Origin: Tuctoria greenei
Taxonomy: Eukaryota; Streptophyta; Magnoliopsida; Poales; Poaceae
Direction: 5' to 3'
DNA length: 64,000 nt
Assembly: GCA_036927565.1 (NCBI GenBank)
Contig: JAYESD010000011.1
Coordinates: 97,315,178-97,379,177, forward strand
The position numbers and the translations under genes are program-made. A model generated the notes under the pieces. It was not told the origin of the DNA and did no database searches. It saw only the letters and a list, made by a program, of their open reading frames with translations. Below, one piece after another: positions 56,019 through 64,000 of the stretch. How positions within the stretch are numbered: the stretch's first letter is position 1; every line of letters starts with the position of its first letter.

Positions 56019-57640
56019 GGTCTTCCGACGCTCATTGTCAGAGACGTCAGATCGTTGTCGACGGAGGTGTAGACGGTCTTCAAGACCTTTTTAGGATCCT
56101 GAAAACCTAACTCCTCTTCAGCCGGAGCTTCGTCAACTTTTTGTTTTCCTTCTCTCTGCCAGAAAGGAACTTCTTCCCGGCGCTTGTTGTAGCGCTCGGC
56201 AAGGTTTTGGACCTCCCGGCAGTCTTCCAAACTGTGGCTGTCCGTCTTATGAATTGGACACGACACCTTGGGTTTTCCACCGTCTTCAGAAGACGGTTGA
56301 TGTCGCTTCTCGGGGCGTGGCCCCCGGCCACCCGGAGCTGCAGCAGCTGCAGCATTAAATGCATCGGTCAACGACTTCTTCTTGCCGTTGGTCTTTTTCT
56401 TCTTCTTGCCACTCCCGGGGGTAGTGGCTTCGCCTTTGGAGGATTTCTTGTGATCCTCTAGAGGTGGTTTGGAGTGCATTTCACGGCCCTCCGCAGCTCT
56501 AGCACATTTGTCAGCCAAGCTGAAGAGTTCCGTGACACTGGTGATCTCCTTGATCACCAGTTTCTCCAACATCTTCGTATCCCGTACGCCCTGTCTAAAT
56601 GCCACAATGACAGAAGCGCTAGAGATAGAAGGGATAGTATTTCGTATCTGAGAGAATCTCTGGATGAATGATCGCAGGGATTCTCCCCCTTTTTGCACGA
56701 CTGCAAAAAGGTCCAGTTCGGTGCCTGGTCGGGTGTATGAACTCCCGAAGTTGGCGGTGAACTGCCGGCACAACTCCTCCCAACTGTTGATGGAGTTGGG
56801 TGGAAGGCTCATAAACCAGGACCGGGCGGTCCCAGTTAAAGCCACTGGAAAATAATTGGCCATTACGGCTTCATTTCCTCCAGCTGCCAGGATAGCAGTG
56901 GAGTAAATTTGAAGAAATTCGACGGGATTAACAGTCCCGTCAAACTTCTCCGGCAGGTGAGGCCGGAATTTCTGTGGCCACCTGACCATACGTAGATGCA
57001 TGGCTAGGGCTGAACAGCCTCCTCCTACTCCTTCATGAGCAGGAATGTCCTGAGCTTCTCGTCTTTCACGAGCACGCTCGATATGGACTCGGTCGTCTTG
57101 TTGACGATATCGACGATCAAGCTCCGCCCGGAGGTCATGATTTGAAAGCCTTGATACCGTGTGAGTGTGTCGTGCCCCGGAGGGCAACAATGTCACTTGC
57201 TGTGACGCAGCACGTCTCCTGTTGTTGGAAACGTGTGGACCAAGTCTGCCAGACAAGGTCCGTCGCTGTGACGGGACCCGTCCTGAAGGAGGAGGACCCT
57301 GGTTACCGATGCGGTCGGCTGCTGCTGCAACCAAGTGTTCCACATCGGCCCTCCACTGCTCCATTGCATCCCGGGATGCATCCGGAGGTGGTGGGCGCTG
57401 AAGGAGAGCATGTGCTACATGGAGCGCGTGTTCCGGGTTGTCATGATTCGCCGACGCAGTGATTGACGCTGGTGCACCATCGCGCTGCCCAGCTTGATTT
57501 GCTGGTGGAGGCAGTGGTGGTGGAAGTGTGACTCCTGCTGGAACTAAGGTTCCTGTTGGTGGCTGCATATTGGAGGGATTGCCCCCAGCAGCTTGAACAG
57601 CGGGATGACCATTGGATGATTCAGCAGCTGAGTTCACCAT
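56015..57640 (-). CDS. gag: Retand gag
   Basis: An intact 541-codon frame from the ATG at 57640, 17 bp after the PBS. The N-terminal 200 residues are Pro- and Ala-rich. Then comes the Retrotrans_gag core (FRPHLPEKFDGTVNPVEFLQ, YFPVALTGTARSWFMSLPP, RSFIQRFSQIRNTIP). A Lys-rich stretch follows (SGKKKKKTNGKKKS) and a CHHC-type knuckle with the spacing CPIHKTDSHSLEDC. Gag would form the particle. It is one of the few intact frames in the window. Confidence 0.93.
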   Translation of the reverse strand: MVNSAAESSNGHPAVQAAGGNPSNMQPPTGTLVPAGVTLPPPLPPPANQAGQRDGAPASITASANHDNPEHALHVAHALLQRPPPPDASRDAMEQWRADVEHLVAAAADRIGNQGPPPSGRVPSQRRTLSGRLGPHVSNNRRRAASQQVTLLPSGARHTHTVSRLSNHDLRAELDRRYRQQDDRVHIERARERREAQDIPAHEGVGGGCSALAMHLRMVRWPQKFRPHLPEKFDGTVNPVEFLQIYSTAILAAGGNEAVMANYFPVALTGTARSWFMSLPPNSINSWEELCRQFTANFGSSYTRPGTELDLFAVVQKGGESLRSFIQRFSQIRNTIPSISSASVIVAFRQGVRDTKMLEKLVIKEITSVTELFSLADKCARAAEGREMHSKPPLEDHKKSSKGEATTPGSGKKKKKTNGKKKSLTDAFNAAAAAAPGGRGPRPEKRHQPSSEDGGKPKVSCPIHKTDSHSLEDCREVQNLAERYNKRREEVPFWQREGKQKVDEAPAEEELGFQDPKKVLKTVYTSVDNDLTSLTMSVGRP

Positions 57641-57656
57641 TCTTGAAATCTCAGGC

Positions 57657-57676
57657 GCCCCCTACCTGGCACGCCA
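57657..57676 (-). promoter_or_regulatory. Retand primer binding site
   Basis: The minus strand reads TGGCGTGCCAGGTAGGGG, two bases from the 5' LTR. This form is common in grass gypsy elements; I do not assign the tRNA. Confidence 0.8.
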
Positions 57677-57678
57677 AC

Positions 57679-58577
57679 TGTCGATTGTTTTGATTCGACA
57701 GATCTCCCGACACTACTAAAAGTGTTTGCGGAGTTTGAAGTTCGGTGTGGGCGCGCGGATATTCAAGAAGGTGAAATATAAAATGACACAGGAGACACAA
57801 AGATTTACGTGGTTCGGGTCGCCTGAGCGTAATACCCTACTCCACGGGATGTGTTGGTGTTGTATTGGATGTATGAACTCAACTCAGGTGACGTGAGTTG
57901 AGTGCGCATGTGAGCCGATTAGACCAGATCAGATCATAGCAGGTCAGATCAGTCTCTCCCTCTATGTATCGTCGGCCTATCCTTTTATAGTATAAGGACA
58001 GGCCGTTACAAGTTGGCCTGGCCCGACATGTGGCCCCAGCGGTTACTAATATTGATACACATTTGATAATCTTAATTACCCTTAATGACCGAGTTATGGG
58101 CTTTGACAGCGCCGTTACTGGTAATAAGGGGCGTCCGATCGTGTGTCATTAACATAGTATTAATGACACTTAATCGGATCTTGAAGTCCTTGATTCCCCT
58201 TTGAAGATCCGGAGCCGTTGTGGAGTCTTTCGGAGGTTTGAGGTTGAAGATCCGATGGTTGGACACGTGGCAGCTCCGGAGCATACTGTGGGGAACATAT
58301 AGGTCCGGTGCCTCCAGACGCGTGTCAGTTCCGGAGCTTCCCTCGGTTTGGGGTTAGGTCCGGGGGTGCCGTTATGGTACATAGCACGGAGCTTCCCCCT
58401 TGTGGGCGGTAGCTCCGGTTTGATGGTACACGTGGCGATCCTGGGACTAACCATGTTGGGGAAGCAGGTCCGGTTATGTCTGACATGTGGGCCTTCGAAG
58501 GTCTTCAAATCAAGTAGATGACATTTCCTTGAGATCTTTGCAATCTCAAGGGGTATACGGTACCCAGGGTACCGACA
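57679..58577 (-). repeat. Retand 5' LTR
   Basis: It starts TGTCGATTG and ends GGTACCGACA. TATA box CTATAAAAGG on the minus strand at 57981-57990. It differs from the 3' LTR by scattered substitutions only. Confidence 0.95.
57981..57990 (-). promoter_or_regulatory. Retand 5' LTR TATA box
   Basis: CTATAAAAGG, conserved at 38191-38200 in the other LTR. Confidence 0.6.
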
Positions 58578-58582
58578 CAGGC

Positions 58583-59161
58583 CATCAAGAACCAAGAAGA
58601 AAAGGGGATGAAGTGGGGAACTAGCTATGCATACGTGAACTAGGACAAAGACAAAGGATGGGGGGTGGCGGTGGTGGCTGGTTTGCCTAGGGTTTGCTCC
58701 TCACAGGCGGATTCACTCGATATTAAAAGTCACGGGTGGATTCGTAATTTCGCACCGACAGTCGGGACGGGGCGAATATTAAAAGAGACAGGCGGGACAG
58801 GGCTCAGAGACGGGCGGGATAGGGCGAATATTAAAAGAGACGAGCACCGTAGGTTTTGCCATTTTGCTGGGCACATTCCGCGCTATGCAGGGCCCGCATC
58901 ATGGCCATCGGCCAGAAAGGCATGACCGACGCTCACAATAAATACGTCGGGTTTTCTGGAAAGCCAACGCTTGCAACTAATATTGTCAGCTTTTTGCGTT
59001 GAATGACATCTTTATTTGTGTTCGTTCGGGAAATATTATGAACCGACGACTCTAAATTTATAGCCCTCGGGACCGCTAAACTGACAGTTTTATAGAAATT
59101 AAATATGACGGCCCCGATGCTTATAAGTAGACTGACGGCCTATTACCTGTTTCTTGTAGTG
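58583..59161. repeat. CACTA right part
   Basis: This is the part of the transposon on the other side of the Retand insertion. The first 100 bp continue the GC-moderate gene-like stretch. A gaatattaaaagagac repeat occurs at about 58774 and 58827, and a related one at 58720. The terminal 250 bp carry subterminal motifs (gaccgac, cgtcggg, ctgacggcc) and the inverted end at 59149-59161. Confidence 0.8.
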
Positions 59162-59164
59162 AAC

Positions 59165-59340
59165 CCTAAATTCTACTCTTCGAGTGTTTCTGCTTTTTTC
59201 CCCTCTTTTTCCTTTTTGAGTGTATCCAAATCTGTCCATCATTTAATCACATGTGCCTACACTTGCAATGCTTATTAGTCCCTTAAGTATCGTCATTAAT
59301 CATCAAAACCCACGGGGATTTAGCCTATATGCACTTTCAA
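59165..59340 (-). repeat. Sirevirus B LTR, piece 3 (sense start)
   Basis: It resumes right after the CACTA duplication AAC and ends GCACTTTCA at 59340. The parallel end of Sirevirus C is GATGCACTTTCA at 61894. On the minus strand this is the LTR start TGAAAGTGCAT. Confidence 0.8.
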
Positions 59341-59891
59341 TCTCCCCTTTTTGGTGATTTGATGACAACATAATGAGGTTTTTGGTAAAAATGTAATTGT
59401 GTTTGTTTTCATAACGCACAAATGTATAAGGAGGTCCCCCTAAATGTGTGCATGATTGATTTGCAATATGATTAATGCACAAGAATGAAATCTATGGGAG
59501 ATTTATGCAATTGTGTGTTATGGTGGGGTGCCTACGTATGATGCGAGAGTTGAAATGTGATAAGTATGAATGAAATATGCATCTCAAATGAAATTTAATC
59601 ATCATCACACATACAGAATAATATTGATCAAACTAGAGTGATATTCAATAAAAACCAACATGAAGTAACAAAGGTAATAATCCTACACAAGCAATAAAGT
59701 TATTACAATCCAAAACATGCAAATGTAGCAATAAAAGCATTACAACCCAAGACATGAATGATAAAGACATGTTTTCAAAATAGACATAGTATAGTCCATG
59801 GATCTAGAGGTACTCCCCCTCAATCTCTCCCCCTTTGGCATGAAGACACCAAAAAGGAAAGATTAAGGGAGAAGAAAGGAGAAAGCATGAA
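59341..59891 (-). other. Sirevirus B 3' non-coding region with polypurine tracts
   Basis: The minus strand has aaaaggggagat at 59341-59352 next to the LTR and two more tracts at 59813-59840 (ctcccccctcaatctctccccc type on the plus strand). The rest is AT-rich and non-coding. Confidence 0.7.
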
Positions 59892-60372
59892 CTACTCGTC
59901 GTCGCTCTCACTCCCCTCTCCACGGTCTTGGTCACTTTGAGTTGCTTCATCATCCTCCTACTCTTCCTCATTGTCTTCATCGTCCTCAACTTTAACCTCC
60001 TCAATGTTGGGAGCGGCACTAGAAGGGCCTCCTCCACCACCAAAGAGAGCAAGCTCCGCCTCGAAGAGCTCTGGAAAAGTTGTGATTCCTTTGTCTTCGG
60101 AGGCCTCCAGGGACATTGGAATGTCCACCTTCTCACATAACCTCATCATGTATTTGTCTTGTATTTTCGCCATCCTTTGAGTGTGAACTTCGACTTTGCG
60201 GCAAGAGGTGAAAATAGACTTCAAGAATATAAGAATAGCACTTGACAAATCTCCGAAGGAGGAAGAGGCAGGAGCGGGAGGAGGAGGTGCATTGGAGGCA
60301 CTCCTCCTAGAGGCTCCGCCAAACTTCGGCACTAGAGGAGCGATTTGGGGTAGAGGGCTCTATGCTTCTGAA
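59892..60372 (-). pseudogene. Sirevirus B env-position ORF, C-terminal end
   Basis: The frame on the minus strand resembles the end of the Sirevirus C ORF: a Pro-rich linker, then FLKSIFTSCRKVEVHTQRMA against LAAVFGSCRKTEVKVNKMKK in C. A TAG lies at 59958-59960 and another near 60360; between and beyond them the acidic tail continues to a final TAG at 59892-59894. The open part begins with a non-ATG codon, so it is a fragment cut by the Sirevirus C insertion. Confidence 0.75.
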
Positions 60373-61894
60373 TGTAGCCTAGAGGGGGGTGAATAAGCTT
60401 TTTGAACTTTTGTTGGACCCTAAAACACTTACCAAACTGATCAAATACAGACAGATTGGACTAGCCCGGTACTATGCGGACTAGTCCGGTATTCACGGAC
60501 TAGAAGATCAAGTTTAATCGATAATTTCACTTCTAGTACCCTATGCAGCGGAAAGTAAATAGCAACTTGGATGTATCAGAATAGTGAAAAAGTGTATGAC
60601 AAGGATCTACTTTAATTCCAATAGTTTAACGTAAGTTACACAAGGTTATGTAAACCCTAGAATGAGATGAACAATGAAACAAAAGTGCACAAGACACGAT
60701 TTTATCTAGTGTTTCGATTCCCACGAAGAAAACCTACATCCACGTTGAGAAGGCCACGGAGGGTCGGGTCTTCACCAACCCTACCCTCGTCGAATCACCA
60801 CGGAGGCCGATTCTCTTCTACTAACCACAAAGGGGCAAATAATCGAGTTCAAGGGGCCTTCTCACAAGTTGAGGCTCCCCAAGATTTACAATGAAGAACA
60901 CGACCAAACACACTCCAAAGATATGCAATAAACAACAAGAGTGTGCGAGAGATTCAAACCCAAGAGCTCAAGATCATGTGGAACAAGTCTCTCCTTTTGA
61001 TCAATGCTAATCCTCAAAGATTTGATCTTTTTAGGGTTAGAATGTGTGGAGAGATGTGTTTGTAGGGCTCTTGGGAGGTGCGACGGCGCAGGAGACCGAG
61101 AGAGATGGTTGCAGGGCCGTACACCTCTATTTATACTAGGGTTTCCAAAAGTTACCATTAGGGTTTGCGATGTTCGGACTAGTACGTGGCAGACTCCGGA
61201 CTAGTCCAGTGTGAGGCGTGTGAGAAACCCTAAGTGTTCCAAGATATCGGACTTATCCGTAAATGTCTGGACTAGTCTGATCTGGGCTCTGGAGATGTTC
61301 GGACTAGTCCGGCATATATCGGACTTGTCCAGTGAGGTGAACCTCATGTTGAATTGAGGACAAGTCCGCACTTGGAGGACTTGTCCGATTTTAGTCAGAG
61401 AGTTTTCGGACTAGTCCGTGGTTATATCGGACTTGTCCGGCGTTGTGAAAATTTTGAAGGGCTAATGGACAAGTCCAGACTTGGAGGACTTGTCCGAATT
61501 TAGTCAGAGAGATATCGGACTAGTTCGTGGTGATATCAGACTAGTCCGGTGCTGTGTAAACTGGAGAACTTGCGACTTGTCCGTTTCTAGTCAGAGACAT
61601 ATCGGACTAGTCCGGTGTATATCGGACTAGTCCAGTTTTCTGTGAATTATGCAGTGAGTTAAATTGTTTGTTAACTTGAGCTCTTGGGATGTGTTTCTCC
61701 AACACACTCCATACACAATGATCTAATCTTTTCAGCTCTTGAGCTCTTTTCCTTTTGATTCCTCATTCTCCTTTCTTTTTGAGCTTCTTCTTAATTTCTT
61801 TAAAACCTGCGCTCATCTCAACAATTTTGTTAGGATCTCATTTGTTTGTCATAAATCAACTAAAACCCACAAGGGATGCCTAGATGCACTTTCA
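60373..61894 (-). repeat. Sirevirus C 3' LTR (1522 bp)
   Basis: On the plus strand it starts TGTAGCCTAGAGGGGGG and ends ATGCACTTTCA. A dense block of palindromes (cggactagtccgg, cggacttgtcc, ggacaagtcc) lies at 61160-61640, and a few at 60455-60505. The minus-strand TATA box TATAAATA is at 61128-61135. Confidence 0.88.
61128..61135 (-). promoter_or_regulatory. Sirevirus C LTR TATA box
   Basis: TATAAATA on the minus strand, located just before the palindrome block in transcription-reverse order, so the palindromes lie upstream of it in the sense direction. Confidence 0.55.
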
Positions 61895-62517
61895 ATCTCC
61901 CCCTTTTTGGTGATTGATGACAATCAATTTAGATTTACAAAAATATGATAAAAATTCATTCAGATTTTCATAAAGTGTGCACATATGAGCTTTGAGCAAA
62001 ATAGGAAATGTAGACATAAGACATATGCGCACTCTTTATGGTGGGGTGCGAAACTGCGTGTGTGTGTGAGCAATAATCTTGATGTGAATAAGATAAAAGC
62101 ATAAGCATAACAACATCAAGATTATCAGGCATGAATGTAAAATTCATAGCATATAACATAGATCATGAGCATAACATAGTCATCATTTCACAGCACATGT
62201 CCAAAAGCATAATGATAGTGTAATTAAAGTTTTATAGCACCAAAAGAAAAACAAATAGAGCTCTCATCTCTCAACCTACTGCTAGGACCTAAGACTCCCC
62301 CTCAATCTCTTCCCCTTTGGCATCAAGGCACCAAAAAGAAGGAGAAGAGGGATCTAAACATCATCACAGGTTCACTCCGAGTTGTCGTCCTTTCATCGTC
62401 TTCATCATGAGGCTGAGAAGGATGAGGGTGAGAGCTACTCGTCGTGCCCCCAATGCCAAAGTAGGCAAGCTCGGAAGATGAAAGAGGACGAAGCTCCAAG
62501 AAGTCAGAGGCGAAGTC
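61895..62517 (-). other. Sirevirus C 3' non-coding region with polypurine tracts
   Basis: The minus strand has aaaaagggggagat at 61895-61908 next to the LTR and further tracts at about 62296-62325. In-frame coding of the ORF tail continues past its TAG into 62395-62517 (see next entry). Confidence 0.75.
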
Positions 62518-63663
62518 CTATGAGATGACTAGAGACCCAACATGCTCAATCTCCATCTTTTGGCATATTGCTTTGATATTGTCCTTCATGTACCGCATTT
62601 CCTCATTTCTTGCCTTTTTCATCTTGTTAACTTTCACCTCAGTCTTGCGGCAAGAACCAAATACAGCTGCCAGGTACTTCATGATCACACGGGTTGATCC
62701 TTTGTTAGAAGGAGGGGCCCTGGTGCCAGAGGGTGGCCTTGTATCTTCTTGAGCTTTTTCTAGATGTTCCTCACTTGAGGCATGTGAGGGAGCAGCTGGG
62801 AGAGAGGCTTGAGGAGGCTTCTGAGGCCTTAGAGTAATGTTCTCTACATTCTTCACAAACGCAATTCTTGTGACTTTTTCAATCATAAACATCAAGTATG
62901 GTGCATAGCTACAGGAGCGATTCGGTGTGCAGGAGATGTTCACCATGTCATTCCAGATGTAGTCAAAGATCTCAATCTTCCTCTTCCTGCTAATCACTTT
63001 CTTCAAGGTTCTCGGGTAACTTTCGACACTCCCAGCATCTCCATCCTTTGGAGCACTCGTCTTCCGGAGCACTCTATTAAGAACAATGAAGAAGGGCTTC
63101 ATGTTCTTGGTTGAGGGAGGGTTGTACTTGAGGCAAGTATCATAGAGAAATTCCATCTTGTCCTTCTCCAAAACACCAATATTGTGAATAATGACCTCAT
63201 TGCTGTCGGTGTCCTCAAGATGCAGCAGCCTAGCAAACTCATCATAAGTAACGGTGTACTTGGATCCATGTGTCATCCAAGTCACTCTATCTTCTTCATT
63301 GTTGGCAAAGTAGCAAGTTGCAAAGAATTGAGTGATGACCTCATCATTCCAGTTATACCTGAAGGAAAACAAGTCCTTGAGGCCATGTCTCTCCACAGCC
63401 TCTATCACTTCATCAAAGGCTTGACAGCTCTTTATCTCAAAATGTGCCCAGTCGATCCATTGGTTGCGGACCACTGGAGTCTTCATCTGAAGGTACATGG
63501 CATTGTAGTAGTCCACGCGGAAGTTGCACCAGAATCTGGGATCAACTGCCTTCTTGCCATTGCTATAGGCATCAATCTTCCTCAGTTTCCAAGCCACATC
63601 ACTCCCTTTGCCATTGAACTTTTCTTCCGAGGGATCCCTATTTCCCCCTCTTGGAGCAGTCAT
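62518..63663 (-). CDS. Sirevirus C env-position ORF
   Basis: A 381-codon frame from the ATG at 63663. It resembles the 'putative plant transposon protein' family found downstream of pol in Sireviruses: WNDEVITQFFATCYFANNEE, then RVTWMTHGSKYTVTYDEFAR, then the helical segment FLYDTCLKYNPPSTKNMKPF. The C-terminal third is Pro-rich and ends in a Lys-rich coiled-coil-like stretch (EVKVNKMKKARNEEMRYMKD). No clear signal peptide or membrane helix is visible, so an envelope function is not supported. A TAG at 62518-62520 may be premature, because matching residues (SSSELAYFGIGG) continue in frame. Function unknown. Confidence 0.8.
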   Translation of the reverse strand: MTAPRGGNRDPSEEKFNGKGSDVAWKLRKIDAYSNGKKAVDPRFWCNFRVDYYNAMYLQMKTPVVRNQWIDWAHFEIKSCQAFDEVIEAVERHGLKDLFSFRYNWNDEVITQFFATCYFANNEEDRVTWMTHGSKYTVTYDEFARLLHLEDTDSNEVIIHNIGVLEKDKMEFLYDTCLKYNPPSTKNMKPFFIVLNRVLRKTSAPKDGDAGSVESYPRTLKKVISRKRKIEIFDYIWNDMVNISCTPNRSCSYAPYLMFMIEKVTRIAFVKNVENITLRPQKPPQASLPAAPSHASSEEHLEKAQEDTRPPSGTRAPPSNKGSTRVIMKYLAAVFGSCRKTEVKVNKMKKARNEEMRYMKDNIKAICQKMEIEHVGSLVIS

Positions 63664-63974
63664 CTCGAGGGGTCTAATCGGGCGAGAGGCAATTCCTTTG
63701 CCTTTTCCCTTAGTTTGGCATGGAGCTGCCGAACTAGGCCAACCACATCTTGTGATCTCGAAGCTGGTTTCTTGGCTGGAACCTTTCGATGCACCCTAGG
63801 TGGGAGGGGCGAAGGGTCGGTAGTGCGATCTTGTCTCTTCTTTGCTTGGCCCGTCGAAATGTGAGGCAAGGTCTCTTGATCCATTTTTGCCTCAAAGTTA
63901 GAGATGTCCTTGTTTGAGCTCGACGTTGTCCTGACAAGAATGTTGTACATGGCATAGATAAGGATTGGTGGCAA
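63660..63974 (-). pseudogene. Sirevirus C env-position ORF, upstream segment
   Basis: A 104-codon frame with a basic, Pro-rich composition (TTDPSPLPPRVHRKVPAKKP) ends four bases into the next ORF. It is likely the N-terminal part of the same protein, moved out of frame by a small indel, or a separate overlapping frame. Upstream sequence lies outside the window. Confidence 0.55.
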
Positions 63975-64000
63975 GGAATAGTATTGAGTTAAAGAAAATT

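Larger units (their letters stand above)
37888..58577 (-). mobile_element. Ty3/gypsy Retand (Tat) element with antisense ORF and nested CRM
   Basis: The LTRs are about 900 bp and CAGGC flanks the element at 37883-37887 and 58578-58582. Sense is minus: 5' LTR, PBS, gag, protease, RT, RNase H, second RNase H, integrase. The second RNase H after the first is diagnostic for the Tat/Athila-related Retand group. Downstream of pol lies a plus-strand antisense ORF, split by a CRM element (41053-48563). Stops and a frameshift between protease and RT, and an amber near the integrase end, suggest an inactive copy. Confidence 0.93.
36765..59161. mobile_element. Non-autonomous CACTA (En/Spm) transposon, nested host of Retand
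   Basis: The left end reads CGCTACAAGAAAC and the right end is the complement of CACTACAAGAAAC; AAC flanks both sides (36762-36764 and 59162-59164). The adjoining Sirevirus LTR continues cleanly. Without the nested Retand (37888-58577 plus one CAGGC) the transposon is only about 1.7 kb. It has no TnpA or TnpD transposase. Subterminal repeats and a GC-rich gene-like stretch are present. Family knowledge: CACTA elements make 3-bp duplications and often carry captured gene pieces. Confidence 0.9.
16484..60372 (-). mobile_element. Sirevirus B: 3' LTR in three pieces plus internal DNA
   Basis: The 3' LTR is assembled from 16484-16675, 36222-36764 and 59165-59340, separated by an Athila and a CACTA insertion. 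Its plus-strand start TGAAAGGGTCCTAGAGG and its end GCACTTTCA match the LTR of Sirevirus C (60373-61894) in style and order. Internal DNA follows at 59341-60372 and is cut by Sirevirus C. The 5' part lies outside the window. The 5 bp before the LTR are ctaag (16479-16483), which should recur beyond the 5' LTR. Confidence 0.75.
60373..64000 (-). mobile_element. Sirevirus C, 3' part (continues beyond the window)
   Basis: Its 3' LTR is 60373-61894 and internal DNA reaches the window end. It inserted into the internal DNA of Sirevirus B. The 5 bp before the LTR are ctgaa (60368-60372), which should recur after the 5' LTR. It carries an env-position ORF, absent from Sirevirus A. Confidence 0.85.

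Noticed and set aside
36765..59161. Full-size autonomous CACTA of 22 kb
   Set aside because: Nearly all of its length is the nested Retand and CRM; no transposase gene is present.
63184..63864. 226-codon plus-strand ORF
   Set aside because: It lies antisense to the Sirevirus C ORF, which has recognisable family motifs and a paralogue in Sirevirus B; the plus frame has none.

Overview
This window reads as intergenic DNA from a large plant genome, most likely a grass. I find no ordinary host gene, tRNA, rRNA or CRISPR array. Almost every base belongs to a transposable element. The grass assignment is an inference from the mix of families: Sirevirus-type Ty1/copia elements with grass-like LTRs, Athila, Tekay, Retand/Tat and CRM lineages of Ty3/gypsy, a CACTA transposon and a Tourist-like MITE. 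No species can be named.

The layout is a nest of insertions, and most boundaries can be fixed by LTR ends (TG...CA) and target site duplications (TSDs). From left to right: (1) 1-1172, the end of an Athila-type LTR carrying a 135-bp MITE (TSD TTA). (2) 1173-3559, a copia LTR fragment split by a solo Sirevirus LTR (1424-3135). (3) 3561-4912, a broken copia RT/RNase H fragment on the minus strand. (4) 4913-5304 and 15843-16483, a copia LTR split by a Tekay element (5305-15837, TSD TTTTG). The Tekay 3' LTR itself holds a 1.6-kb Athila-like insertion (13534-15133, TSD TGGTG). (5) A Sirevirus ('B') whose 3' LTR starts at 16484 and ends at 59340. It is spread over three pieces by two large insertions.

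The first insertion in Sirevirus B is an Athila element (16676-36221, minus strand). Its reverse transcriptase gene is interrupted by a complete Sirevirus 'A' (22879-33071, TSD AGGAG). The second is a small non-autonomous CACTA element (36765-59161, TSD AAC). The CACTA contains a Retand element (37888-58577, TSD CAGGC), which contains a CRM-lineage element (41053-48563, TSD GGAAG). Sirevirus B internal DNA (59341-60372) is followed by a third Sirevirus 'C' (3' LTR 60373-61894, internal DNA to the window end) that carries an env-position ORF.

The coding parts are the usual gag, protease, RT, RNase H and integrase, plus three less usual pieces: an antisense coiled-coil ORF in Retand, an unrecognised ORF downstream of the Athila integrase, and the Sirevirus env-position ORF. 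Nearly every gene carries stops, frameshifts or deletions, so most copies look inactive. The most useful leads are palindromes shared by copia and gypsy LTRs, a GC-rich gene-like fragment inside the CACTA, and an in-frame repeat insertion in the Retand RNase H.
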